Made by a program: the position numbers and the translations under genes. DNA of 64,000 nt from the NCBI GenBank assembly GCA_015654675.1, contig JAATGM010000001.1, positions 1 to 64,000 of the forward strand. The letters run 5' to 3'. How positions within the stretch are numbered: position 1 is the stretch's first letter; each line of letters starts with the position of its first letter. Below the pieces are notes generated by a model, which did not search any database, was not told the DNA's origin, and saw only the letters and a program-made list of their open reading frames with translations. This stretch comes from Planctomycetota bacterium (GTDB taxonomy: Bacteria; Planctomycetota; Phycisphaerae; UBA1845; UTPLA1). This document shows positions 44,690-53,522 of the stretch, piece by piece.

Positions 44690-47600
44690 ATGCTTGCGCG
44701 CGCACTCTGGTTTGTTTCTGGAATTCTCTTTCTCTCATCCTTCACATCCATCGCAATGGCGGAGACGTCGCCGTTTGCCGCCCCTGCTGACCCGCTTCAC
44801 CCCGAGCTCACCTTTCGAACCGCCTATTCTGCGGAATATTCGGGCCCCGTGACCCCGTCGCTGACCGAACTCGTGCGCGTCCGCTCCGCTGCTCAGGCCG
44901 CCGGCCTGGCGATGCCCACCCTGCCAAAATCAGTTCGACTGATGATCGATCCGCAGGAGCGCGTCCTTGTGCGGATCATTGCTTCTGACATCGCCGCCAT
45001 GCTCCCTCGACTCAACGCCCTCGGCTATGTCGAAATCGGGTCGCGCGCCGATCTCTTGCGCACTGAGGGCTATCTGCCCATCAATATGGTCGAATCGGTC
45101 GCCGCATTGCAGAATCCCGGAATCCGGAGCATCGCCCCTATTCGCCGACCCATCCTGCATGTCGGCCGCGTCACCAGTCAGGCCGACATCATCATGCAGG
45201 CTGATCGCGTGCGCGCCTCCGTGCCGACCGGATTCGACGGAACCGGTATCAAAGTTGGCGTCCTGTCTGACAGCTATAACGGAACCGGAACCGCCGCCGC
45301 CGGTGTGCTCGGCGGTGATCTCCCTCCAAACGTCCAGGTCCTCGAAGACTATTTGCAGTCAGATGCCACGGACGAAGGTCGCGGAATGTTGGAACTGATT
45401 CACGACCTTGCCCCCGGTTCCGGTCTCGCCTTCGCCACCGCCTACGGCGGCGAGATCGGTTTCGCCCTCAACATCACTCGCCTTCAACAGCAGGCCGGGT
45501 GCAAAGTGATCGTCGACGATGTCGGCTACTTCGAGGAGCCCATGTTTCAGGATGGCGTCGTCGCTCAGGCAGTCGATACCGTCAGGGCGGCTGGAACTGC
45601 CTATTTCTCTTCAGCCGGAAACAGCGGAACTTCATCCTATGAGTCCATCGCTTACAGCGAGACGACCATCCAGACTGCGGTCGATGGCTTCACCGATCAG
45701 TGGTTTAATTTCGGAACGCCGGGGCTGCCGGATGCCACGCAGCACATTACCTTTCCGCGCTTCACTGAAATGCTGATCTCGTTCCAATGGGACGACCCGT
45801 TCGACTCTGCCGCGCCCGGAGTTCAGACCAATCTGGATATCTATTTCGTCGACACGAATACCGGCGAGATCATTAGCTCATCGACCGACAATAACATCAG
45901 CACAAATCGACCGGTTGAGCTCGGCTATCTCGTCAATTTCAGTCCCGGCACCGAAACGGCCGAGCTCATGATTCACCGAAAAGCGGGCCCCATGCCCACT
46001 CGCATCAAATGGATCGACTTCGCCGGTGGTGTCTCCGTCGAACACGCCACCAACAGCTCAACCATATCCGGGCATCCGGGCGCTGCGGGCGCCATGGGTG
46101 TCGCCGCCGCCGCATACTTTGACCATTATCGCGCCGAAAGTTTTTCTTCCCGTGGTCCTGTGACGATGCTCTTCGCACCCAATGGCACACGCCTCCCGCA
46201 GGCGACCTCCCGCGAAAAACCGGACATCATGGCCATCGACGGCACCGACACTTCCTTCTTCCCCGGCTATCAGGGCGCCGATTTCGAAGGGAATGGTTTT
46301 CCCAACTTCTTCGGCACTTCGGCTGCGGCTCCCCACGCGGCCGCAATCGCGGCCCTCATGCTGAGCCGCAATTCGGCCCTCACGCCGACCCAGATCTACG
46401 ACACCATGCGCTCCACCGCCGATTCGCGCGTCGGAACGCCCGGGTACGATGTCGCCACCGGCTACGGACTGGTTAACGACTACGCGGCCGTCTTTGGACC
46501 GCCCGTCCCCGCGACACTCCCATTTCTGGATGGATTCGAGTCCGGCGTGCTTTCCCAGGCATGGGAGACCGTCACGAACGTCAACGGTCGTATCCGCGTC
46601 AGTGCCAGCAATGCCCCCGCGAACGGCTCGTACCATGCCATGCTCGATACCTTTTTTGGTGCGTCGTCGCCCGACTCCACTTCACGCAACGAACTAATTC
46701 TCCACATAAACCCCGCGGGGGCTGGAGACGTCACGCTTTCATTCAACCAGAAGGAATTCACTGACGAAGACAACATCATGTCCGCTTCGTTCAACGGTCA
46801 ACAGGACTCCGATGGCGTCGCGTTTAGCGCCGATGGAAATAATTGGATTCGCCTCGTCAGTCTTACTTCCGCCAATTCGCTGAACAGCTACCAGCCCTTC
46901 ACCTTTAACCTGTCATCGATCGCGGCTTCCAATGGAGTGACTCTCGGCTCCGATGTCCGAATCAAATTCCAGCAGTTCGACAACTCCTCGATCCCCAACG
47001 ACGGGTTCGCATTCGACGACATCTTCATCGTCAGTGCATCGAGTCCGCCATTCATCTCTCAACAATCACATTCGGTCGTCAAATGCTCCGGCGAAATGGT
47101 CAATTTGACTGTATCCGCTATTTCCGTCGCCGCGCCGTCGTACAGATGGCGCAAGAATGGAATCGATCTCGTTGATGGTGGAAACGTCTCCGGTTCGTCG
47201 ACTCCATCGCTCTCGTTGAATTCCCTGTCCACCTCCGACATAGGCGTCTATTCCGTGCGGGTGACCAATCCAAACGGATTCGTAGACAGTGCCGACATAT
47301 CAATCGGCGTCGTTATAGCGCCCTTCGCCTTAATCACATCTCCGTCGGAGCTGCGCTGCATCGGTGACTCAATACTCTTTGCCCCTGCTGTGGGGGGCAC
47401 CGCCCCACTCTCGTTCCAATGGTATAAGGACAACAACGCCATCGCCGGACGGACTGATCCCACGCTCGCACTTGCCGCGCTGACTGCAACTGACACCGGT
47501 AGTTACACACTCGCCGTAACGAATCCGTGCCGCACCTTTACAAGTGAGCCGATCAATTTCACCGTGGCGCCACCGATTACCTGCAATCCCACCCTCGGCT

Positions 47601-48043
47601 TCCAGGGCTGTCCCGACGATCAAACCGTCACGGCTACTTCCGCTGACGGCGCCCTTGTCTATTTCTATCCCCCGCAGGTCATCCCCGCCTCCAATCGCGT
47701 CCTCCTGGCTTCGACCCACGCCCCTGCAACGATGTTCCCCGTCGGCGAAACAACGGTGACGTTCTCCGCGACCGACACCCAGACCGCCGCATTCGAGTCG
47801 TGCAGCTTCAAAGTCACCGTCATCAATACGCTGAGCGCCAATGGACAGCCCACATTCCCGAACATCACAAACCCCAATGCAATCTCGCCAGCCAACCCCC
47901 TCGGCCAGTCCACCCCCACCGCCTCCAATGCCACCTGCGCCTCCGTCGGGCTGGTCGACGGAATGCTCGTCGCCGCCGTGCCCATCGCCCTCACATTCGT
48001 CTCGCGACGCTCCAGACGCCGTCGTCTCTCGTCGCTCCCCTGA
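44690..48043 (+). CDS. Secreted S8 subtilase with Ig-like and HYR domains (paralogue 2)
   Basis: A 1117-residue protein with the same architecture as its upstream neighbour. The signal peptide is at 1-25, and the catalytic triad is D194 (GVLSDSYN), H238 (ELIHDLAPGSGLAF) and S544 (FFGTSAAAPHAAAIAALM). A jelly-roll-like domain with LPFLDGFESGVLSQAWETV comes next, then two Ig-like domains (SYRWRKNGIDL, SFQWYKDNNAI) and a HYR domain. The C-terminus has Cys, a hydrophobic helix and an Arg-rich tail (VSRRSRRRRL). GAGG precedes the ATG. The LGFQGCPDDQTVTA and VYFYPPQVIP phrases are nearly identical between the paralogues, so the tandem copy seems to be a duplication that has since diverged. Confidence 0.9.
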   Translation: MLARALWFVSGILFLSSFTSIAMAETSPFAAPADPLHPELTFRTAYSAEYSGPVTPSLTELVRVRSAAQAAGLAMPTLPKSVRLMIDPQERVLVRIIASDIAAMLPRLNALGYVEIGSRADLLRTEGYLPINMVESVAALQNPGIRSIAPIRRPILHVGRVTSQADIIMQADRVRASVPTGFDGTGIKVGVLSDSYNGTGTAAAGVLGGDLPPNVQVLEDYLQSDATDEGRGMLELIHDLAPGSGLAFATAYGGEIGFALNITRLQQQAGCKVIVDDVGYFEEPMFQDGVVAQAVDTVRAAGTAYFSSAGNSGTSSYESIAYSETTIQTAVDGFTDQWFNFGTPGLPDATQHITFPRFTEMLISFQWDDPFDSAAPGVQTNLDIYFVDTNTGEIISSSTDNNISTNRPVELGYLVNFSPGTETAELMIHRKAGPMPTRIKWIDFAGGVSVEHATNSSTISGHPGAAGAMGVAAAAYFDHYRAESFSSRGPVTMLFAPNGTRLPQATSREKPDIMAIDGTDTSFFPGYQGADFEGNGFPNFFGTSAAAPHAAAIAALMLSRNSALTPTQIYDTMRSTADSRVGTPGYDVATGYGLVNDYAAVFGPPVPATLPFLDGFESGVLSQAWETVTNVNGRIRVSASNAPANGSYHAMLDTFFGASSPDSTSRNELILHINPAGAGDVTLSFNQKEFTDEDNIMSASFNGQQDSDGVAFSADGNNWIRLVSLTSANSLNSYQPFTFNLSSIAASNGVTLGSDVRIKFQQFDNSSIPNDGFAFDDIFIVSASSPPFISQQSHSVVKCSGEMVNLTVSAISVAAPSYRWRKNGIDLVDGGNVSGSSTPSLSLNSLSTSDIGVYSVRVTNPNGFVDSADISIGVVIAPFALITSPSELRCIGDSILFAPAVGGTAPLSFQWYKDNNAIAGRTDPTLALAALTATDTGSYTLAVTNPCRTFTSEPINFTVAPPITCNPTLGFQGCPDDQTVTATSADGALVYFYPPQVIPASNRVLLASTHAPATMFPVGETTVTFSATDTQTAAFESCSFKVTVINTLSANGQPTFPNITNPNAISPANPLGQSTPTASNATCASVGLVDGMLVAAVPIALTFVSRRSRRRRLSSLP

Positions 48044-48141
48044 CCACCGCTTGCGGCCACGCGCCCGCCTATGGTAAAAACGCGTCCGTGACGATCGCTT
48101 CCACCGCCACGGATGGTCCGGCCCTCGCCCGCGGGGCGAGC

Positions 48142-48756
48142 ATGCGGATTAATCTGCCCAATCAGATCACCCTCGTCCGGCTCGTGCTCGCCATCATCTT
48201 CTGCTTCCTCCTCACGCGCTTCGACTGGCGGCTCCGCGATCAGCAGGTCGCCCTGATCGACTGGACCCTCGCACTCTTCATCGTCGCCGCCCTCTCCGAC
48301 ATCCTTGACGGCTGGCTCGCCCGCCGAAGCAATCAGGTCACCGCCTTCGGTCGAGTCGTCGACCCCTTCGTCGATAAAATGCTCGTCTGCGGCGGCTTCG
48401 TACTCTTGCTCGGCCGAAACTTCGTCAATCAGAAAACAGGCGAAAACGTCGCCGGCATCGAGGCGTGGATGGTCGTGGTGATCATCGGACGCGAATTGCT
48501 CGTCACCGGTCTCCGCGGCCTCAGCGAATCACAGGGCTCTCAATTCGCCGCAAACGCACTCGGCAAACTGAAAATGTGGGTCCAGTGCTTCACCATCGGC
48601 TGGATTCTTTTCTGCCTCACCCGCGGCCGCTCGCACGCCGTCCTCCTTCAGCTTCGCCCCTGGTGGATCTGGGCCACCATCGTCATCACCCTCGGTTCGC
48701 TCATCGCCTATCTCTTCCAGGCCCGCACCGCGCTCGCAAGGCAGGCCCGCGCCTAG
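48142..48756 (+). CDS. pgsA: CDP-diacylglycerol-glycerol-3-phosphate phosphatidyltransferase
   Basis: A 204-residue membrane enzyme that makes phosphatidylglycerophosphate, the committed step to phosphatidylglycerol and cardiolipin. The CDP-alcohol phosphatidyltransferase motif D-x2-D-G-x2-A-R-x8-G-x3-D-x3-D is exact in SDILDGWLARRSNQVTAFGR followed by VVDPFVDK. The N-terminal LPNQITLVRLVLA and the ELLVTGLRGL segment are typical of PgsA rather than of PssA. The frame is open further upstream, but the ATG at 48142 gives the family length. It follows the subtilase by 98 bases and precedes uppP by 27. Confidence 0.92.
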   Translation: MRINLPNQITLVRLVLAIIFCFLLTRFDWRLRDQQVALIDWTLALFIVAALSDILDGWLARRSNQVTAFGRVVDPFVDKMLVCGGFVLLLGRNFVNQKTGENVAGIEAWMVVVIIGRELLVTGLRGLSESQGSQFAANALGKLKMWVQCFTIGWILFCLTRGRSHAVLLQLRPWWIWATIVITLGSLIAYLFQARTALARQARA

Positions 48757-48783
48757 TCTCGATTCCTTCCCTCAGGAGAAACA

Positions 48784-49596
48784 ATGACCGACGTCATCAA
48801 GGCCGCCATTCTCGGTGTCATCGAAGGCCTCACCGAGTTCCTACCCGTCTCCAGCACCGGCCACATGATCCTCGCCGAGCCCCTCCTCAAAATTGACCCC
48901 GAATTGCCCCCCTGGCATGCATTCCTCTACTTCATTCAGATCGGCGCGATCCTCGCCGTGGTCGTCTACTTCTTCCGCCGCCTAATAAAGCAGATCTTCT
49001 CGCCGTCCAGCCGCGACTGGAAAAACCACATCCTGACCAAGCTCGCAGTCGCCTCAATCCCGGCCGCGGCGATCGGCCTCCCGCTCAACAAATGGATCGA
49101 GAAGCACCTGGAAAAGCCCGTCTTCGTAGCCATCGCGCTGATCGTCGGCGCAGGCGTAATGGAGCTGATCGAGCGCCGCTATCGCCGCACCGGCACGGCC
49201 GACATGTCGACTGTCACGCTTCGGCAGGCCTTCCTCATCGGCCTCGCGCAATGCGTCAGCATGATTCCCGGCACGTCCCGCGCGATGGCCACCATCATGG
49301 GCGGCCTGCTCGTGGGTCTTCCGATCGCCCTCGCGACCGAGTTTTCCTTCTACCTGGCCATTCCGACGCTGCTCGGCGCCGGCCTGCTGAAAATCGTCAA
49401 ACACCGCCACGAGCTCCACGCCAACGAAGCCACGCTGCTCGGCGTCGGCTTCGTAACGGCCTTCGTCGTTGCCCTGCTCGTAGTGGAAATGTTTATGCGA
49501 TTTGTGCAAAACCACCGCCTCCGCCCCTTCGCGATCTATCGCGTCGTGCTGGGCGCGGCGGTCCTGCTCGCCTGGAAATTCGGCTGGATGTCCTGA
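48784..49596 (+). CDS. uppP: Undecaprenyl-diphosphatase
   Basis: A 270-residue membrane protein that recycles undecaprenyl pyrophosphate for peptidoglycan and polysaccharide synthesis, and can give bacitracin resistance. Conserved motifs are EGLTEFLPVSSTGHMIL (residues 14-30) and CVSMIPGTSRAMATIMGGLL (about 158-177), holding the catalytic Glu, Ser and Arg residues. CAGGAGAAACA precedes the ATG. It is downstream of pgsA, an envelope-lipid pair, and convergent with the foldase gene. Confidence 0.95.
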   Translation: MTDVIKAAILGVIEGLTEFLPVSSTGHMILAEPLLKIDPELPPWHAFLYFIQIGAILAVVVYFFRRLIKQIFSPSSRDWKNHILTKLAVASIPAAAIGLPLNKWIEKHLEKPVFVAIALIVGAGVMELIERRYRRTGTADMSTVTLRQAFLIGLAQCVSMIPGTSRAMATIMGGLLVGLPIALATEFSFYLAIPTLLGAGLLKIVKHRHELHANEATLLGVGFVTAFVVALLVVEMFMRFVQNHRLRPFAIYRVVLGAAVLLAWKFGWMS

Positions 49597-49625
49597 AAGA
49601 TCTGTTCGGCTGACCGGTCCGTGAT

Positions 49626-51728
49626 TTACAGACCGTGGTCCGGCGCCACGGGCTCCGGCCGGCTCGGATCAACGGGGACATGCTCCCCTTCCGCAGTCTT
49701 CGCCCGCACGAACTCGCACCGTCGTTCAATGTCCTTGCCCCGGTACCACTCCGTCCGCAGAACCAGTCGGCGCAAGACCATCAGGGTCTGTCGACCGCTC
49801 TGATAATCCTTCTCCGCGTACTTGTCCTCGCGAACGATCTGCGAATCGAGCAAGCTCGCCACGACGGCCATTTTGTCCTTCGCCAGCGCGACAAAGTTCA
49901 CCTTCGCCGGCTTCCCGTCGGCCGGAGCAGTCGCAGTCGGTCTCGTCGTCGGTCCCGCCTCGATAACCGGCGGCGTCCACAACGGCGATGCCATGTCAAA
50001 GCATCTGTCCACCAGATCCGTGCTCCGCACCCCCACCTCGGAAATCATGGGCGCTTCCAGCGTCGATCCGCCCGAAATCGCCGCCGCCAGAAACTTCGCC
50101 CGGTCACCCGACATCATGATCGACTCGCGTCGCGCGAAAAACTGCGTCTCGCGCGGCACAAACTGTCCGCCGTATTTCGCTTCCTGCAGGTCTGTCGAAA
50201 GCCGGTATGCCTCGTCCAGCCCGCCGTTCCTCGCCGATGCAAAGAATTCCTTCGCTCGCGCTTCGGCCCGCTTGAATGCGTGCAGCTCGCGCAAATCGCG
50301 CTCCACCTCGCTCCGCGCTTCGTCAAGCGAAACCGGCGTAGATGGCTCGCGCACCTCAATCACTCGAAAGATGTACTGGTCCGCGGGCTCACCGTTCTCT
50401 TCCGTATAAATGGGAAGATCAGTCGCCTGCATCAGCCCCAGACGCAGCGCCGTGTCCCCGGCCTTCTTGGCGTCGTAGAATCCCGGCACGCGGAACGCAT
50501 ACTCCGCAAACGTCAGCCGATCGTTGCCTTCACCGATCGTGTACGCCTTGCCGATGCCGATGTCCTTGCCCGCATCGTCCTCGGTGATCAACTCGGTCTG
50601 CTTGAAAACCAGCGGCATGCCATACTGCTTCGACAGCCGCTCCTTCACCTCGGACATCCACGCCGCCGCCTTCACCTCCGCTGGTGCCGTCTTGTAACCG
50701 TCCGCTCCCGCCGGAACCCCGATCCACGGCTTTCCAAGCTCAGTGCTTGCGCTCTGCATCACTTCGCGAATCCGGCTGACCGCCGCTTTGCGCTTCAGCG
50801 ACTTCTCAATCTTTCCGCGCGCCTCTTCGAACGTCATCGGGCGGCGCACCAGCTCCTTCCGCGGCAGCGCCGGCTGCGTCATCGGACCGGAAGTCGGCTG
50901 CGTGTCGGCCGCGAGATCCTTCATCTCGATCGTCTCGAAATCCGGCTGGTCCTTGCTCTTTCGATATTGCCGGCGAACCTCTTCCTCGTTCAGCGTGATC
51001 GTCGGAATCGCCTCCTCGACGCGCGCCGCGATGTATTCAACTCGCACCCGTCGCGGCCACTTGTATCCATATCCATCCGGGCTATCCGCCGCGGTAACGT
51101 TCTTGTATTTCTCGAACTGCGCTGCCGCCTCGGCCGGGTCGATCTTCTCCGTCGGATCGACGAACTCGCTCGCCTTGAACGCCACCATCCGGCACTTGAT
51201 CTTGTCCTGCGTATCGCGCACGAAGTGCCGCACCTCGTGGTCCGATGGCTGGCAAACGTCCACCGCCTCCGACGCATACCCCTCGATCAGCAGCAACTCG
51301 CCGATCGCCTCCCGGATCTGGTCAAGCGACACCGAATACCGCTGGCGAATGGCATCCAGCATCTCCAACGGGATGCGCTGCGTAATCACTTCCTCCAATT
51401 CCGTCGGCGAAACCACTACCCCGCTCCGCCGCGCCTCCGCCAGCAGCATGTACCAATGCTCCGGCTTGAGTGCGTCTTCGCGCGTCAGCAGCGTCTGCGA
51501 CGGAACCCGCCAGTTCATCCCCAGCGCCTCCAGGATCGTCGTCGACCCTGTCGATGCCGCCAGATCGCCGTTCGTGATCGACTTCCCAAACGCCGTCCCG
51601 ATCGCCATTTTGGACGGATCAGGCGTCAGAAGCTGCCGAAGCGGCTCTCCAACCAGCCACGAAATCAGGATAAACACCACAACCACGGCCAGAATCTGCC
51701 GGTTGTGCTCTCGGAAAAACTTCATCAT
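49626..51728 (-). CDS. PpiD/SurA-like periplasmic peptidyl-prolyl isomerase
   Basis: From the ATG at 51728 (a second ATG follows directly) this is a 700-residue protein. An N-terminal membrane anchor (about 11-29, ILAVVVVFILISWLVGEPL) is followed by a SurA-like N-terminal chaperone domain; SVSLDQIREAIGELLLIEGY lies near residue 130. The middle and C-terminal parts are hydrophilic and mostly helical, with a parvulin-like segment near 450-540 (LTFAEYAFRVPGFYDAKKAG, then a YIFRVIEVREPSTPVSLDEA segment). This layout is typical of anchored PpiD/SurA-type foldases that help outer-membrane or secreted proteins fold. The parvulin domain is diverged, so isomerase activity is uncertain. Confidence 0.75.
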   Translation of the reverse strand: MMKFFREHNRQILAVVVVFILISWLVGEPLRQLLTPDPSKMAIGTAFGKSITNGDLAASTGSTTILEALGMNWRVPSQTLLTREDALKPEHWYMLLAEARRSGVVVSPTELEEVITQRIPLEMLDAIRQRYSVSLDQIREAIGELLLIEGYASEAVDVCQPSDHEVRHFVRDTQDKIKCRMVAFKASEFVDPTEKIDPAEAAAQFEKYKNVTAADSPDGYGYKWPRRVRVEYIAARVEEAIPTITLNEEEVRRQYRKSKDQPDFETIEMKDLAADTQPTSGPMTQPALPRKELVRRPMTFEEARGKIEKSLKRKAAVSRIREVMQSASTELGKPWIGVPAGADGYKTAPAEVKAAAWMSEVKERLSKQYGMPLVFKQTELITEDDAGKDIGIGKAYTIGEGNDRLTFAEYAFRVPGFYDAKKAGDTALRLGLMQATDLPIYTEENGEPADQYIFRVIEVREPSTPVSLDEARSEVERDLRELHAFKRAEARAKEFFASARNGGLDEAYRLSTDLQEAKYGGQFVPRETQFFARRESIMMSGDRAKFLAAAISGGSTLEAPMISEVGVRSTDLVDRCFDMASPLWTPPVIEAGPTTRPTATAPADGKPAKVNFVALAKDKMAVVASLLDSQIVREDKYAEKDYQSGRQTLMVLRRLVLRTEWYRGKDIERRCEFVRAKTAEGEHVPVDPSRPEPVAPDHGL

Positions 51729-51780
51729 GGGGCTGCGTCTCCGTTGCGCTCTCGACCTTCCAACCGATTGAGAACCCAGC

Positions 51781-51808
51781 AGTTTATCGCGCCAAAAACC
51801 CGACGCAA
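51781..51808 (-). promoter_or_regulatory. Candidate promoter of the foldase gene
   Basis: On the minus strand, TTGCGT (51803-51808) and TAAACT (51781-51786) are 16 bases apart, 53 bases before the start. The spacing matches the other good promoters in this window. Confidence 0.4.
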
Positions 51809-51876
51809 CCGCCCGCCCCAGGCCCCACCACAACCCTCCCCGTGAGCGCGCCCCACCCGGCCCCGTTAACCGTGCT

Positions 51877-53436
51877 ATGAACAAAATTCGCTCGACAATC
51901 GCACTGTTTTCGATCCCGCTCGTCGCCGCAATCGCCCGCGCCGAGCCGCCCCTCGCCGCCGCCGACGTACTCGCGAAAGTCCGCGCTGCCGTCGGATATG
52001 ACACCCTCGCCAAACTCCCTGCCCTCGAACTGCGTGGCACTGTCGCCCGCTACGGGAAAACCGCCAACTTCCACTTCCTCGCCCTGCCCGATGGCCGATT
52101 CCTCGAGGAAATCTCCGGACAACTCGGCGAGTCCTCCGGCTTCGACGGCGTCACCGCCTGGGTCAACGACTGGTCCCGCGCCACCCGCCGCGTCGACCTC
52201 CAGGACCGCGAACTGTCGCTCGCCCCCGCTTGGATCCGCTCCGGCCGCTGGCTCGCTCCCGATGGTCCGTTCGATATCACAATCAACACCAAGCGCTCCA
52301 ACGAGAAAACCGTCGTCCTCACCCTCAAGCTGAAAGACGGAGTCTTCGCCGCGCAAATCACCATCGACCGCGCCACTTGGCTCCCCCAGTCCGCCCAGGC
52401 CGTCGTCTCAGGCGATCGCCGCACCTGGACCTACAGCGACTACAAGAAATCGGCCGGCGTAATGCTCCCCCATCGCGTCAAGCTCGACGCCTCCGGCCAG
52501 ACCGATATCGTCACCATCACCAGGGTGACCACCCCCACGGCGCCAGCTGTCGACGCCTTCGCCTACAAGCCCCACGCCCCATCCAACGCCACGTTCGACT
52601 CAACCGCCCCAGCCAAGCTCGAGCTGAAGCGCACCCGCACCGGCCACATCCTCTGCCGCCCGAAGCTCGACGGTCAGGACGTCGGCTGGTTCATCCTCGA
52701 TTCCGGCGCGGGCCTCACCTGCATCGACAAGGCCGTCGCCGACAAGATCGGTCTCGAAACCATCGGCGACATCCCCGCCACCGGAATGGGCGGCACAGTC
52801 CAGACCCATCTCCGCGCTGGCAAGACGTTCCAACTCGGCCGCCTTACCACGACCGACAACATCTATGTCGACCTCGATCTCCGCGCCTTCACCAAAATCA
52901 TGGGCGAGACCATCGCCGGCATCGTCGGCTATCCCGTCTTCCAGGCCTCGGTCGTGGAGCTCGAAATCGCCGGCCCGTCCGCCTGGCTCTACGACCCCGC
53001 CGACTACAAGCTCGCCGACGCAAAGTGGGAGCCGCTCAAGCTCACCTCGAACCACCCCTGCTGTGAGGCCCGCTTTGAAGGCGACCGCGCCGGCGTATTC
53101 CGCCTCGACACCGGCGCCGCCGGCAGCGTCTCGTTCCACACCCCGGCCGTGAAGCAGCTCAACCTGCTCAAGAATCGCAAGACCTCCATGAGCATGGAGG
53201 GCGGCGTCGGCGGAATGAAGCTCTCCCGCGCCGGAAAGTTGAAATGGTTCGAGTTGGGCGGCCACCGCTTCGAGAAGCCCAAGGTCATCTTCTCGACCGC
53301 CGACGAGGGTCCGCTCGCCGACGAATACGTCCTCGGCAATCTCGGTCACGACTTCATCAAGCCGTTCCGCCTCGTCCTCTCCTATCAGGCCAACCAGATC
53401 GCGTTCGTACCCCTGGCGTCAGCGGCCGAGAAATAG
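51877..53436 (+). CDS. Exported two-domain retropepsin-like aspartyl protease
   Basis: A 519-residue protein with a signal peptide (about 1-22, FSIPLVAAIARA). The N-terminal ~230 residues resemble outer-membrane-protein-like or LolA-type beta domains (FDGVTAWVNDWSRATRRVDL, a DYKKSAGVMLPHRVKLD segment). Two retropepsin-like modules follow, each with its own active-site loop: ILDSGAGLTCID (Asp about 274) and FRLDTGAAGSVSF (Asp about 411). Retropepsins act as dimers of one-Asp domains, so having two in one chain suggests a single-chain pair, like pepsin. The substrate is unknown. It is divergent from the foldase gene and convergent with the giant HYR/dockerin gene, separated by a bidirectional terminator. 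Confidence 0.85.
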   Translation: MNKIRSTIALFSIPLVAAIARAEPPLAAADVLAKVRAAVGYDTLAKLPALELRGTVARYGKTANFHFLALPDGRFLEEISGQLGESSGFDGVTAWVNDWSRATRRVDLQDRELSLAPAWIRSGRWLAPDGPFDITINTKRSNEKTVVLTLKLKDGVFAAQITIDRATWLPQSAQAVVSGDRRTWTYSDYKKSAGVMLPHRVKLDASGQTDIVTITRVTTPTAPAVDAFAYKPHAPSNATFDSTAPAKLELKRTRTGHILCRPKLDGQDVGWFILDSGAGLTCIDKAVADKIGLETIGDIPATGMGGTVQTHLRAGKTFQLGRLTTTDNIYVDLDLRAFTKIMGETIAGIVGYPVFQASVVELEIAGPSAWLYDPADYKLADAKWEPLKLTSNHPCCEARFEGDRAGVFRLDTGAAGSVSFHTPAVKQLNLLKNRKTSMSMEGGVGGMKLSRAGKLKWFELGGHRFEKPKVIFSTADEGPLADEYVLGNLGHDFIKPFRLVLSYQANQIAFVPLASAAEK

Positions 53437-53451
53437 GCACAAGCACTTTCG

Positions 53452-53499
53452 AAAAAAAACACGGGTGTCCGCGACTCACCATGAATCGCGGACACCCGT
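53452..53499. terminator. Bidirectional rho-independent terminator
   Basis: ACGGGTGTCCGCGA (53461-53474) and its exact complement (53486-53499) form a perfect 14-base stem with an 11-base loop. An A8 run (53452-53459) gives a T8 tract on the minus strand, and TTCATTT follows on the plus strand. It lies between the stops of two convergent genes, 23 bases from one and 16 from the other. Confidence 0.9.
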
Positions 53500-53522
53500 T
53501 TCATTTCAAGAGGACGCCAACC

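Noticed and set aside
41268-48043. Duplication by a mobile element
   Set aside because: No transposase, terminal inverted repeats or direct repeats flank the tandem subtilases; divergence between copies suggests an old duplication.
49635-51845. 736-codon plus-strand frame
   Set aside because: Antisense to the PpiD/SurA-like gene; Arg/His-rich with no recognisable motif.
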